NCBI GenBank assembly: GCA_003520455.1 | Contig: DOUV01000260.1 | Span: 8,259 to 15,296, forward strand | DNA from: Chloroflexota bacterium | GTDB taxonomy: Bacteria; Chloroflexota; Anaerolineae; Ardenticatenales; Ardenticatenaceae | DNA: 7,038 nt | Direction: 5' to 3' | Part shown: positions 1-5,930 of the stretch, piece after piece | Layout: every line of letters starts with the position of its first letter | Numbering within the stretch: the first letter of the stretch is position 1 | Notes under the pieces: model-generated | The model's input: the letters and a program-made list of their open reading frames with translations, nothing else | Databases searched by the model: none | What the model was told of the DNA's origin: nothing | Position numbers and translations under genes: made by a program

Positions 1-2
1 AC

Positions 3-113
3 TCGCACCAATTCGCCAACAGGATCGTGCATTCCTGGCACTGCCTCATCCCCCGCTTCCCCCCACCGCCGGTGTTCCACTTGAGCGCCCCACCGCGCTC
101 CGCGATCCCCTGA
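3..113 (+). other. Possible 3' end of a gene entering from the left edge
   Basis: The frame starting at base 3 is open from the left edge to a TGA at 111-113, giving about 36 residues rich in proline, histidine and arginine. The stop lies seven bases before the hairpin at 121-146, which is where a gene tail would sit. However, an open frame this short is common by chance at this GC content, another frame is also open here, and I recognise no family. It could equally be intergenic. Confidence 0.15.
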
Positions 114-120
114 AGAGAGC

Positions 121-146
121 GGGCCGGCACTGTGAAGTGCCGGCCC
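121..146 (-). terminator. Hairpin terminator after the minus-strand secreted-protein gene
   Basis: A perfect 11-bp inverted repeat (GGGCCGGCACT / AGTGCCGGCCC) encloses a 4-base loop. It begins 37 bases past the stop codon of the minus-strand gene at 184-696. Read on the minus strand, the hairpin is followed by GCTCTCTTC, a poor U-tract. It is therefore either a weak intrinsic terminator or a 3'-end-stabilising hairpin. The plus-strand side has no T-run. Confidence 0.5.
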
Positions 147-183
147 TGCTGACTATTGAGACTCGCGCGGCGCGCGCCTCGTG

Positions 184-696
184 CTACTCTGGGTTGACGA
201 GTGTAACCTCCTTGCACCACTGGAAGCGATCGGTGATCTCGCTCCGGAAGCGCGTGTTGGCCCAGGCACAGACTTCCGCGCGACCCGGCTCGAAGCCGGC
301 GGGGCCACGGGCCACGGCGTTGACGGTCCAGAATTGGACGTCGTCGGCGTCCTCAGCGATGCAGAAGTCCTGGGTGTGGCCCTGGGCCACAGCCCTGGTC
401 GAGTCTTGCGTGACGACCACGCGGATGCGGACCATCTCGCCCCTGTCGCAGACAATATGGCCCTTCACCTCGATGTGGCGCAGGTTGGCCGTCAGGTCGA
501 GCGTCGATTGGATTTGGGGGGAGATGATGCGGGTGACGATCCGCATGGCCGGATCGGCCCGGTCGCGGACAGGGATGACCTCAGTGGCGGCCTGGACCGG
601 AGCTGGCGTCGCCAGGGTGAAGGCCAGGCCGTAGAGAACCAGGGCAATGACAGTGATCGTAAGAACCATACCGAGACGACCTGCACGAGATTTCAT
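184..696 (-). CDS. Small exported protein with four cysteines, function unknown
   Basis: Encodes 170 residues. The N-terminus has a positive stretch (KSRAGR), a hydrophobic core at about residues 9-29 and an Ala-X-Ala-type site near residue 36 (VQA then ATEV), so it is predicted to be exported by Sec. The mature part alternates short hydrophobic strands with polar turns, suggesting a small beta-sandwich. Its four cysteines (83, 112, 143, 161) could form two disulfides outside the cytoplasm. The spacing Cys-X2-Gly-Glu, then a Val-Thr-Gln strand, then Cys, then Phe-X-Pro-Gly resembles uncharacterised secreted proteins of actinobacteria and Chloroflexota; this is a general impression, not a family assignment. 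The start is the ATG at 696 because AAAGGAG lies five bases upstream and the signal peptide follows directly. The frame stays open to 924, but that extension lacks both. The gene stands alone and runs opposite to the broken gene to its right. Confidence 0.75.
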   Translation of the reverse strand: MKSRAGRLGMVLTITVIALVLYGLAFTLATPAPVQAATEVIPVRDRADPAMRIVTRIISPQIQSTLDLTANLRHIEVKGHIVCDRGEMVRIRVVVTQDSTRAVAQGHTQDFCIAEDADDVQFWTVNAVARGPAGFEPGRAEVCAWANTRFRSEITDRFQWCKEVTLVNPE

Positions 697-701
697 GATC
701 G

Positions 702-708
702 CTCCTTT
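702..708 (-). promoter_or_regulatory. Ribosome binding site fixing the start at 696
   Basis: On the minus strand AAAGGAG sits five bases before ATG 694-696. It decides between this start and in-frame upstream ATG codons (for example at 924), which would put about 76 residues in front of the signal peptide. Confidence 0.75.
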
Positions 709-1015
709 CATTCCTTTTCGGAGTCGCAGACTCGGCTTCTTCTCTGTATTCAGCACCACCATAGCGAGAATCTGGGGACAATCCAACCCGCTTTGGAGAG
801 ATCTTAAACCTGACAAAGGCCGGTCCGGGTGGCTTACGAAAGTGAGGGGTACAGACACGCCGGTCGCATCGCTGCCGGCCGGCATAGTGAACGACAGGGG
901 ATGAGCCATACCGATCGAGCACATTGAGACACTGCGGACCCGTGAGAGCAGCCCGGGCGAGCATGAGGTCGTCGAGAAAACGCTCCTCCCTCCCTGAGGT
1001 GCCGACGCCAGCCTC
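709..1015. other. Intergenic stretch between the secreted-protein gene and the broken dehydrogenase gene
   Basis: Apart from the weak minus-strand promoter, I see no gene here. The open minus-strand frame up to 924 is an upstream extension of the secreted-protein frame without a ribosome binding site. The right end (about 950-1015) may hold the eroded beginning of the dehydrogenase gene, but no frame there matches the family convincingly. Confidence 0.5.
758..786 (-). promoter_or_regulatory. Weak candidate promoter for the secreted-protein gene
   Basis: Reading the minus strand, TTGGAT (781-786) and TATGGT (758-763) are separated by exactly 17 bases. They match the sigma70 boxes at three and four of six positions. 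Transcription would begin near 751, leaving a leader of about 55 bases. The spacing is ideal but the boxes are poor, so this is tentative. Confidence 0.25.
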
Positions 1016-1747
1016 GCCGTTGTCGGCCGGCCTCACCCGCACGCCGAGGGCGAGGAGAAGGTGACCGGCCGCGCCCGCTACGCCTACGACATCCGCCTGC
1101 CGGGACGGCTCTCCGCGAGCGTTCTGCGCAGCCCTCTGCCCCACGCGCGAATCCGGCGCATCGATACCTCCAAAGCGAAAGCCCTGCCGGGCATGCAGGC
1201 GATCCTCAGCTTGACCAATGCGCCGAAAATCGAGTGGTACAAGAACGTTTTGCTCTTCGATCCCATCCTCCGTTTCGTCGGGGACGAGGTCGCCGGCGTG
1301 GCCGCCGAGGAGCTTGGCCTGCCAATCGAGCGCGTAGCTCTGCAGATCGGCGACACCGCCAACGGACCCTACGCGCCTATCAGCGCGGGGAGCGCCACCC
1401 AGGCCACGATCGGTCCAGCGGTGCGCGCCGCGGCGGCCGATGCGAAGCGGCAGTTACTCGAAGAGGCCGCAAAAATCCTCGAGGAGCCGCCCGACCGCCT
1501 GCGGGTGCGCGATGGCAAGATCTGTGTCGAGAGCCGGCCGAAGAATTCGGTTCCCGTCGAGGAGGTCACCGCGCACATCGCCCCGCACATGATCCTGGGC
1601 CAGGGCGCCCGCGGCCCCAACCCGCGGGACAAGTCGCTGTGAACCTTCGGTGCCCAGTGCGTCAAGGTCGAGGTTGAGGTGGAGACGGATGAGGTGACCC
1701 TTCTCCGGGTCGTCGCCGCCCAGGACTACGGGACCGCCGGCGACTGA
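1016..1747 (+). pseudogene. Broken molybdenum-binding subunit of a xanthine dehydrogenase/aldehyde oxidase-type enzyme
   Basis: The intact family hydroxylates purines, aldehydes, CO and related compounds with a molybdopterin cofactor; its large subunit is usually about 700-800 residues. Here one frame matches in two pieces. From about 1016 to 1312 comes the N-terminal hammerhead domain, with the hallmarks EKVTGRARYAYDI, LRSPLPHARI and RFVGDEVAGVAAE. It then jumps straight to a late cofactor-binding segment (ELGLPIERV, QIGDT, GSATQATIGPAV), so about 400 residues are missing. A TGA at 1640-1642 interrupts the frame, but the family-like text continues after it (TFGAQCVKVEVEVET, LRVVAAQD) to a second TGA at 1745-1747, where the C-terminal domain should follow and does not. 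The match begins upstream of the only possible start (GTG 1061), which is internal to a conserved motif and has no proper ribosome binding site. No partner FAD or iron-sulfur subunit is visible. Family assignment is confident; substrate is unknown. Confidence 0.85.
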
Positions 1748-2458
1748 CCAGTTCAGTTCCCCAACGGGTTTCCGCTCGTCGTGCAGCACAGCACCACCGA
1801 CTGGTGGGCAAATTAGCAAATTGCCTTCGAGTGAACACGTGCTTCGGCTCGCGACTGGGGCTGCCGGAGTCCATCCAGGTCGACGGCCGGCAGAAAGGCA
1901 AGTGCCACCCGGGCAACGAGGCCCGAGCGGCACTGTAGGGAGAGGAAAGAAACGATCCTGGCGGCGTGGCCCGGCGATCCCCTCATGAAACGGACATCTG
2001 CTCTCCTGACGGATTGATTCTACGGGACTCTTGGCGCTTCGATCAACAGGCGAAAAGGGGGATAGACCCGGGACAAAGGTCCTTTCAGGGCGAACGGAGA
2101 GTCGTGAGAAGCACGGCATTCCGAGCGTGTTGAGCCCGGTAGGCCTCATGATGCTCACGTAGACTTCCCTTCTCCACTGGGCGGGCACTTGCGAAGGGAA
2201 TCGGGCCGGGATGGATTCCTGATCCGTGCATCCCGCTGGTGCGCCTTCGGATGATCGCCCAATCGCGCACTGATCAAGATTCGCCGGATCTTCCGATACC
2301 GGCCACCGCCGCAGCAGGGGGCCGGCCGAGAAAGCGCGAGGGGACGAAAAGCTGTTGCCGGTCCGAAGCCGCTGTACCTGTGCAGAAGAAGTGGGAACGC
2401 TCACGCCAGGCGAGACGGAGAGGATGGAAGAAAAGGTTCACCGGATGCTGAACAAGCA
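1748..2458. other. Long stretch without a recognisable gene
   Basis: No frame on either strand reads like a known protein. Just after the dehydrogenase fragment, plus-strand phrases such as FPNGFPLVVQHSTTDWWAN (about 1757-1813) and LGLPESIQVDGRQKG (about 1857-1901) look somewhat protein-like, but stops separate them. They may be debris of another gene. The long minus-strand open frame spanning 1454-2404 overlaps the dehydrogenase homology antisense, is rich in Pro, Arg and Ser, and is judged a GC-driven shadow. Confidence 0.5.
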
Positions 2459-2486
2459 TTGACACGCTCGTGACAGTCGTTACAAT
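2459..2486 (+). promoter_or_regulatory. Near-consensus sigma70 promoter upstream of the DUF4870 gene
   Basis: A perfect -35 box TTGACA (2459-2464) is followed after 16 bases by TACAAT (2481-2486), one mismatch from TATAAT. Transcription would start near 2493, giving a leader of about 150 bases before ATG 2645. It is the best promoter match in the window and points at the small membrane-protein gene. Confidence 0.65.
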
Positions 2487-2644
2487 GAGATCAGCCGGAA
2501 GGCCATCGGCGAACATCGGAGAGGTCGTTGCGCGGAGAATCCGTGGCATGTTGCGTGCTTTGTTCCCATTCTGGCGACGACTGCTTCGTTGCCACACTCG
2601 CCGATCTACCCTCATCACCACCGAACAGAGAGGAGACAAGAACC

Positions 2645-2986
2645 ATGGACAGCGGGATGCCGGCACCCGAAGGCGAAATCAGCAATGATGACAGAACGTG
2701 GGCACTGCTTACGTACGTCCTCAGCCCGATTGTTCCCATTATCGTCATGATAATGGAGGAGAAGAAGAACCGCCCCTTTCTCAAGGCCCATAATGCCCAG
2801 GCGTTGGTCCTGGGCATCATCCAGGTCGTGCTCTGGATGATCGCGCCCTTCGGTCTCTGTATCCCGGCGCTGGCCGCCATCGCTGTCTTCATATTGCAGG
2901 TCTACTACGGTGTGCAGGCCTACAACGGGAAATACGTGACGATTCCCTGGGTCACAGACTTTGTGAAGCAACAGGGCTGGGCGTAA
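2645..2986 (+). CDS. DUF4870-type small membrane protein
   Basis: Encodes 113 residues, the usual size for this family of Tic20-like small bacterial membrane proteins, whose function is not established. A short acidic N-terminus (EGEISNDDRTW) leads into helix 1 (about 18-37, with Pro-Ile-Val-Pro). A conserved loop follows (KNRPFLKAHNAQAL, residues 41-54, with the family's typical Phe-X3-His/Asn-X-Gln), then helix 2 (about 53-69) and helix 3 (about 71-90). The tail YNGKYVTIPWVTDFVK (93-108) matches the family ending of a Gly-containing turn plus an Ile-Pro motif. The ATG at 2645 is chosen because GAGAGGAG (2628-2635) lies nine bases upstream and the frame before it has no family-like sequence. 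The gene is monocistronic, with its own strong promoter at 2459-2486. A large palindrome begins 40 bases after its stop. Confidence 0.88.
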   Translation: MDSGMPAPEGEISNDDRTWALLTYVLSPIVPIIVMIMEEKKNRPFLKAHNAQALVLGIIQVVLWMIAPFGLCIPALAAIAVFILQVYYGVQAYNGKYVTIPWVTDFVKQQGWA

Positions 2987-3026
2987 ATACCTTCGCTCTT
3001 CTTGGAACATCGTGAGCGGTGAGACC

Positions 3027-3079
3027 GGAGCGGAGGTGCGACGCACTTCGGAAAGTGCGTCGCACCTGGCCTCCGCTCC
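3027..3079. repeat. Nested palindrome, REP- or MITE-like, possibly a terminator hairpin
   Basis: A perfect 15-bp inverted repeat (AGGTGCGACGCACTT, 3034-3048, and its complement, 3053-3067) flanks a CGGA tetraloop. An outer 7-bp pair (GGAGCGG 3027-3033 / CCGCTCC 3073-3079) extends the stem past a 5-base bulge. Each arm is itself an 11-bp palindrome with one central base (GTGCG-A-CGCAC), so it can fold as one long hairpin or two small ones. It lies 40 bases after the DUF4870 stop. There is no T-run on either side, which argues against a simple intrinsic terminator and fits a dispersed intergenic palindrome. Copy number cannot be seen from this window. Confidence 0.7.
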
Positions 3080-3152
3080 CGCGCGACTCGAAGCCAACGC
3101 CAAATTGGCCCTTCCACGCTTCCTCCACCCCTCTTTTCCAGGAGCACGATGT

Positions 3153-3183
3153 GGTCACGATTTCGATCGGGGAAGTCGTGACC
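3153..3183. other. Stem-loop of 11 bp
   Basis: GGTCACGATTT (3153-3163) pairs with AAGTCGTGACC (3173-3183) through a 9-base loop; one pair is a G-T wobble if read as plus-strand RNA. There is no T-tract. Its role is unknown. It lies between the nested palindrome and the terminator at 3345. Confidence 0.45.
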
Positions 3184-3240
3184 CCGGCGTGACTGTCGGT
3201 AGATGGCCTGAAGGTGGGTTCTTGCTGTAATCATTTCAGC

Positions 3241-3275
3241 ATTCGGGATGGGAATGATATTGTCCTATCCCGAAT
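3241..3275. other. Stem-loop of 13 bp
   Basis: ATTCGGGATGGGA (3241-3253) and TCCTATCCCGAAT (3263-3275) pair over 13 positions with one G-T wobble, around a 9-base AT-rich loop. No U-tract follows. It could be an RNA structure of a transcript ending at 3371 or an operator-like inverted repeat. Confidence 0.5.
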
Positions 3276-3344
3276 TGCGACGGAGGTGGTCAGTATCCTT
3301 ACCCACTCTCTGTGCATTCCTTGACGTTCCCGCAGTTCTCCCGT

Positions 3345-3371
3345 GGCGCAGTCTATGCTGCGCCTATTTTT
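3345..3371 (+). terminator. Intrinsic terminator on the plus strand
   Basis: GGCGCAG (3345-3351) and CTGCGCC (3358-3364) form a perfect GC-rich 7-bp stem with a 6-base loop, followed at once by TATTTTT (3365-3371). This is the classic arrangement. No coding gene ends close upstream: the nearest plus-strand stop is DUF4870 at 2986. It therefore terminates either a long 3' untranslated region or an unrecognised RNA. Confidence 0.65.
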
Positions 3372-3619
3372 GTCCGAGAAGCCTCGTAGGCGCTTTCGCA
3401 GACGAAGATGTGCCCCTCTTCTTGCACACCGCTCATCGGATAGGTTGCCTGCCAGCGGTGATCGTTCGGCGACGTCAACAATGAAGAGCAGATGACGCAA
3501 ATACGCCAGGATGCTCGTAGACCGTAAGCCTTTCTCGCTGAATCTGTGCTGATCGGTGCATTACGCTCTCTGGGGCACTATCCGCATTCTACTGGCTGCA
3601 ACGGGCTGAACGCGTGTGA

Positions 3620-3946
3620 GCCCGCGATGCCGGATCAGCGAAACCACTTCCCTCTATTGGACTCTTCTCGCAACCACTTCGCCTGTCATCATCACCTGTT
3701 GATGACACAACGAACGAAAACTCGACGAATCTCAACCTGAAGTTACAGCTTGAAAGGCCTACCCACCGGCAAGTGAAGCCGGCGATTGACCCTCTGCTTT
3801 GGCAGGCAAGACTCGCGAGTGTTGTTACGGACACTCAGGCAATTGTGGAAGAGGCAACATTGCAGGCCAGGAACCAGGGAGCGCTGCTCGTGGGGCGTAT
3901 GAACCTGATCGTCGTGAAAAATGAGCATCAAATGAGCATTTTTTGA
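3620..3946 (+). other. Open frame without a normal start; possible gene remnant
   Basis: After a TGA at 3617-3619 the frame stays open for 108 codons to a TGA at 3944-3946. The translation is protein-like rather than Arg/Pro-rich shadow, for example LLWQARLASVV, TDTQAIVEEATLQARNQ and GRMNLIVVKNEHQMSIF. The only ATG codons come in its last 20 or so residues; an internal GTG (3773) has no clear ribosome binding site. I recognise no family. It may be the 3' part of a decayed gene or chance. Its AT-richer third positions differ from the genuine genes nearby. Confidence 0.2.
3919..3940. repeat. Two tandem copies of an 11-bp motif
   Basis: AAATGAGCATC (3919-3929) is followed immediately by AAATGAGCATT (3930-3940), ten of eleven bases identical, and then a T-run. 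Direct repeats spaced by one helical turn are typical of binding sites for OmpR/PhoB-type response regulators, but no promoter is evident beside it. Slippage duplication is the plain alternative. Confidence 0.4.
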
Positions 3947-4216
3947 TCTGGAAGTTGGTACCGGGGTGCAGTAGAGTGCAATTATGACGCTGGCGCCTGC
4001 GCTGGCCCATCGCCCGTAAGGGGGCGCCCTTCGCAGCAAAAAGCACGTTGTTCCCTCGTCTGGCCTCGCCGATGGATCGAACTGGGCGTTTCCTGGCCTG
4101 GCGGGGTGTCTTCTCAAGGTCTACTTTGAGCGACGGAGACTTTGGTTCGGCCAGGCGCCTGTTTGGAATTCTCGCCCCTTGGGCCGCGCGTGCACAACTC
4201 GCGATCTGCACGAGCC

Positions 4217-4244
4217 CGGCTTCGTCGGGTGATGAACGAAGCCG
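4217..4244. other. Stem-loop of 9 bp upstream of the DUF4331 gene
   Basis: CGGCTTCGT (4217-4225) and ACGAAGCCG (4236-4244) pair perfectly around a 10-base loop. No T-tract follows. It sits about 160 bases before the DUF4331 start and could lie in that gene's leader. Confidence 0.45.
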
Positions 4245-4284
4245 TGTGACGATCCAGCAGCGCGTGCGGCCCTGGACGGCATAG

Positions 4285-4293
4285 AAAGGAGGT
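4285..4293 (+). promoter_or_regulatory. Strong Shine-Dalgarno sequence with no usable start codon
   Basis: AAAGGAGGT, extended leftward to TAGAAAGGAGGT, would pair over 12 bases with a typical 16S rRNA 3' end. The bases that follow (CCCTATCAGCCAACAG) contain no ATG, GTG or TTG at 4-12 bases. The first candidate, GTG 4314, is 20 bases away and is in frame with the DUF4331 gene, but would add 31 residues before a good signal peptide. It may be a relic, a ribosome standby site or a coincidence. Confidence 0.35.
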
Positions 4294-4392
4294 CCCTATC
4301 AGCCAACAGAACCGTGCCTCCCCCTCTCCGGCACGCAACGCGTGCCCGCACGTGGTTCAGCGTGGCCCCGTGCCATCTCCGATCGTACTCTC

Positions 4393-4398
4393 AAGGAG
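4393..4398 (+). promoter_or_regulatory. Ribosome binding site fixing the DUF4331 start at 4407
   Basis: AAGGAG lies eight bases before ATG 4407. With the signal peptide that begins there, it favours this start over the in-frame GTG at 4314. Confidence 0.8.
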
Positions 4399-4406
4399 AA
4401 GGACCC

Positions 4407-5861
4407 ATGCGCAGAGTAATTTTTGGCCTCATGGCCGCCATCCTCGCTCTTTCGATCGCGGTTGGACTGGCACCGCAAACCAGCGCCAGCAGCCACCGCG
4501 AGGCGCCGATGATCGCCGATGACCCGACTGCGGATGTCACCGATGTCTACGCGTTCGTCAGCCCCGACTCGCCCGACACCGTCACCATTATCGCCAACTG
4601 GATCCCGTTTGAAGATCCGGCGGGTGGTCCCAACTTCTATAAGTTCTCGGCGAACGCGCTCTACGAGATCCAAATCGACAACGACGGTGACGCTCGAGCC
4701 GACATCACCTACTCGTTCCGCTTCCGCAACCACATTCGCAATCCCAACACCTTCCTCTACAACACCGGCCCCATCACCTCGTTGAGCGACCCGGATTACA
4801 ACCAGTTCCAGACCTACGAGATCGGCCGCCACCGACGGCAGACCGGTGGGGGTCCGGTGCGTGTGCGCTTCGAGACCTTGGCCACGAACCTGATCGTGCC
4901 CCCGGTCAATATCGGCCCCGCCTCCACACCGGATTACGAAGCGCTGGCGAGCATGGCGATCTACTCCCTGCCCGGCAACCGCAAAGTGTTCGTCGGCCAG
5001 CGCGACGATCCCTTCTTTGTCGATCTGGGCGCCATCTTCGATCTGCTGACCATCCGCCCCGGCCCACCGGGCAACATGGGCGGCGGGCGAGACGACCTGA
5101 GCGGCTTCAACGTTCATACCATCGCCTTGCAAGTCCCCATCACCGACCTGACCCGCGACGGTCAGATGCCGGTCAAGTACGATGACCCGAACGCCGTCAT
5201 CGGCATCTGGGCGCAAACTTCCCGGCCGAATGTGACGGTGATCGACCAACGGTTCGACACACCGCCGGCCCAACCACGCTTCGTGCAGGTCTCGCGCCTG
5301 GGCAACCCGCTGGTCAACGAAGTGCTCATCCCGCTCGCGAAGAAGGATGAGTTCAACCACATGGAGCCCTACGGTGATCCTGAGTTCGAGCCGTACATCC
5401 TTAATCCCGAGCCGGCTGTGCTGCTCAACGCGCTCTACGGACTGAGCGTACCGACGACGAACCGCACGGATCTGAAGGCCGTACTCCTCACCGGCGTACC
5501 GAAGGGCTTGATTCCAGGATTCGCCACCTTTACCGGCCCTCGCTCGGCCGATATGCTGCGCCTCAACCTGGCGATCCCGCCCTCGGGGAGCCCCCAGCGC
5601 CTCGGCGTTCTCGGGGGCGATCTCGATGGATTCCCCAACGGTCGCCGTTTGACCGACGACGTGGTGGATATAGAACTGCAGGCTGTTGCTGGTGCCGTCT
5701 TGGCGGCATTGGACCCGAGCGTCCCCCCGCCGCCGCCGCTGGGTGATGGTGTCAATCAGAACGACGTCCCCTTCCTGCCCACCTTCCCGTACGTGGCGAC
5801 GCCACACCAGGGCTTCGAGCACTCGCACCACCGGATGGAGCCGCCGACCGCGGCCCAATAG
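4407..5861 (+). CDS. Exported DUF4331-family protein
   Basis: Encodes 484 residues. Residues 1-27 form a signal peptide (Arg-Arg, hydrophobic core 4-22, cleavage likely after Thr-Ser-Ala27), so the protein should be outside the membrane. The mature chain opens with SSHREAP (28-34), the hallmark start of DUF4331, followed by DPTADVTDVYAF (39-50). Further family-typical stretches are QIDNDGDARADITY (89-102), GQRDDPFFVDLGAIFDL (197-213), GFNVHTIALQVP (233-244), GNPLVNEV (299-306) and PNGRRLTDDVVDI (410-422). A seven-proline run (438-444) precedes a His-rich tail (GFEHSHH, 469-475). The chain is full length for the family and unbroken. The Asp/Asn-rich DNDGDARAD stretch resembles a calcium loop and His residues occur at both ends, but metal binding is only a guess. 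No enzymatic activity is established for the family. It is followed after 69 bases by a co-directional TPR gene, probably co-transcribed. Confidence 0.93.
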   Translation: MRRVIFGLMAAILALSIAVGLAPQTSASSHREAPMIADDPTADVTDVYAFVSPDSPDTVTIIANWIPFEDPAGGPNFYKFSANALYEIQIDNDGDARADITYSFRFRNHIRNPNTFLYNTGPITSLSDPDYNQFQTYEIGRHRRQTGGGPVRVRFETLATNLIVPPVNIGPASTPDYEALASMAIYSLPGNRKVFVGQRDDPFFVDLGAIFDLLTIRPGPPGNMGGGRDDLSGFNVHTIALQVPITDLTRDGQMPVKYDDPNAVIGIWAQTSRPNVTVIDQRFDTPPAQPRFVQVSRLGNPLVNEVLIPLAKKDEFNHMEPYGDPEFEPYILNPEPAVLLNALYGLSVPTTNRTDLKAVLLTGVPKGLIPGFATFTGPRSADMLRLNLAIPPSGSPQRLGVLGGDLDGFPNGRRLTDDVVDIELQAVAGAVLAALDPSVPPPPPLGDGVNQNDVPFLPTFPYVATPHQGFEHSHHRMEPPTAAQ

Positions 5862-5877
5862 AGCCTGATCCCATCCC

Positions 5878-5914
5878 GGGTTCCCCGCCCGGCTCGCGCC
5901 AGTGCGGGGAACCC
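5878..5914. other. Strong hairpin between the DUF4331 and TPR genes
   Basis: GGGTTCCCCGC (5878-5888) and GCGGGGAACCC (5904-5914) form a perfect 11-bp stem with a 15-base loop, filling most of the 69-base gap. There is no T-run, so it is not a standard terminator. It ends three bases before the GGAG ribosome binding site of the TPR gene and could stabilise the upstream mRNA, set the ratio of the two products or partly terminate transcription. Confidence 0.65.
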
Positions 5915-5930
5915 CCTGGAGCAGAAAGTG

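Larger units (their letters stand above)
2987..4406. other. 1.4-kb intergenic region between the DUF4870 and DUF4331 genes
   Basis: No convincing protein gene is visible on either strand. The stretch holds the palindrome, stem-loops, terminator, startless open frame, tandem repeat and orphan Shine-Dalgarno described separately. From about 3230 to 3960 the base composition and third-codon positions are less GC-rich than in the flanking genes, which suggests non-coding or acquired DNA. No convincing promoter for the DUF4331 gene was found by eye. Confidence 0.5.

Noticed and set aside
137..807. Two plus-strand open frames (137-634 and 181-807)
   Set aside because: Both are antisense to the secreted-protein gene, which has the signal peptide, ribosome binding site and terminator-like hairpin.
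1454..2404. Minus-strand open frame of 316 codons
   Set aside because: Its C-terminal part is antisense to the dehydrogenase homology and the rest is Pro/Ser/Arg-rich without recognisable motifs or a ribosome binding site. I could not fully exclude a gene at its 5' end.
2470..2688. Small plus-strand open frame overlapping the DUF4870 start
   Set aside because: Its start lies inside the proposed promoter and the product is a highly basic, featureless shadow.
3231..4338. Possible genes in the 3231-4338 region (several frames of 60-130 codons, both strands)
   Set aside because: None shows a convincing ribosome binding site, signal or domain motif; most are Arg/Pro/Ser-rich and overlap each other on opposite strands.
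4314..4406. Upstream GTG start for the DUF4331 gene
   Set aside because: It would put 31 residues before a well-formed signal peptide, and ATG 4407 has its own AAGGAG at eight bases.
5821..5830. ACTCGCACCA shared with the first ten bases of the window
   Set aside because: A ten-base match inside a coding sequence is expected by chance at this composition; the flanking bases do not match.
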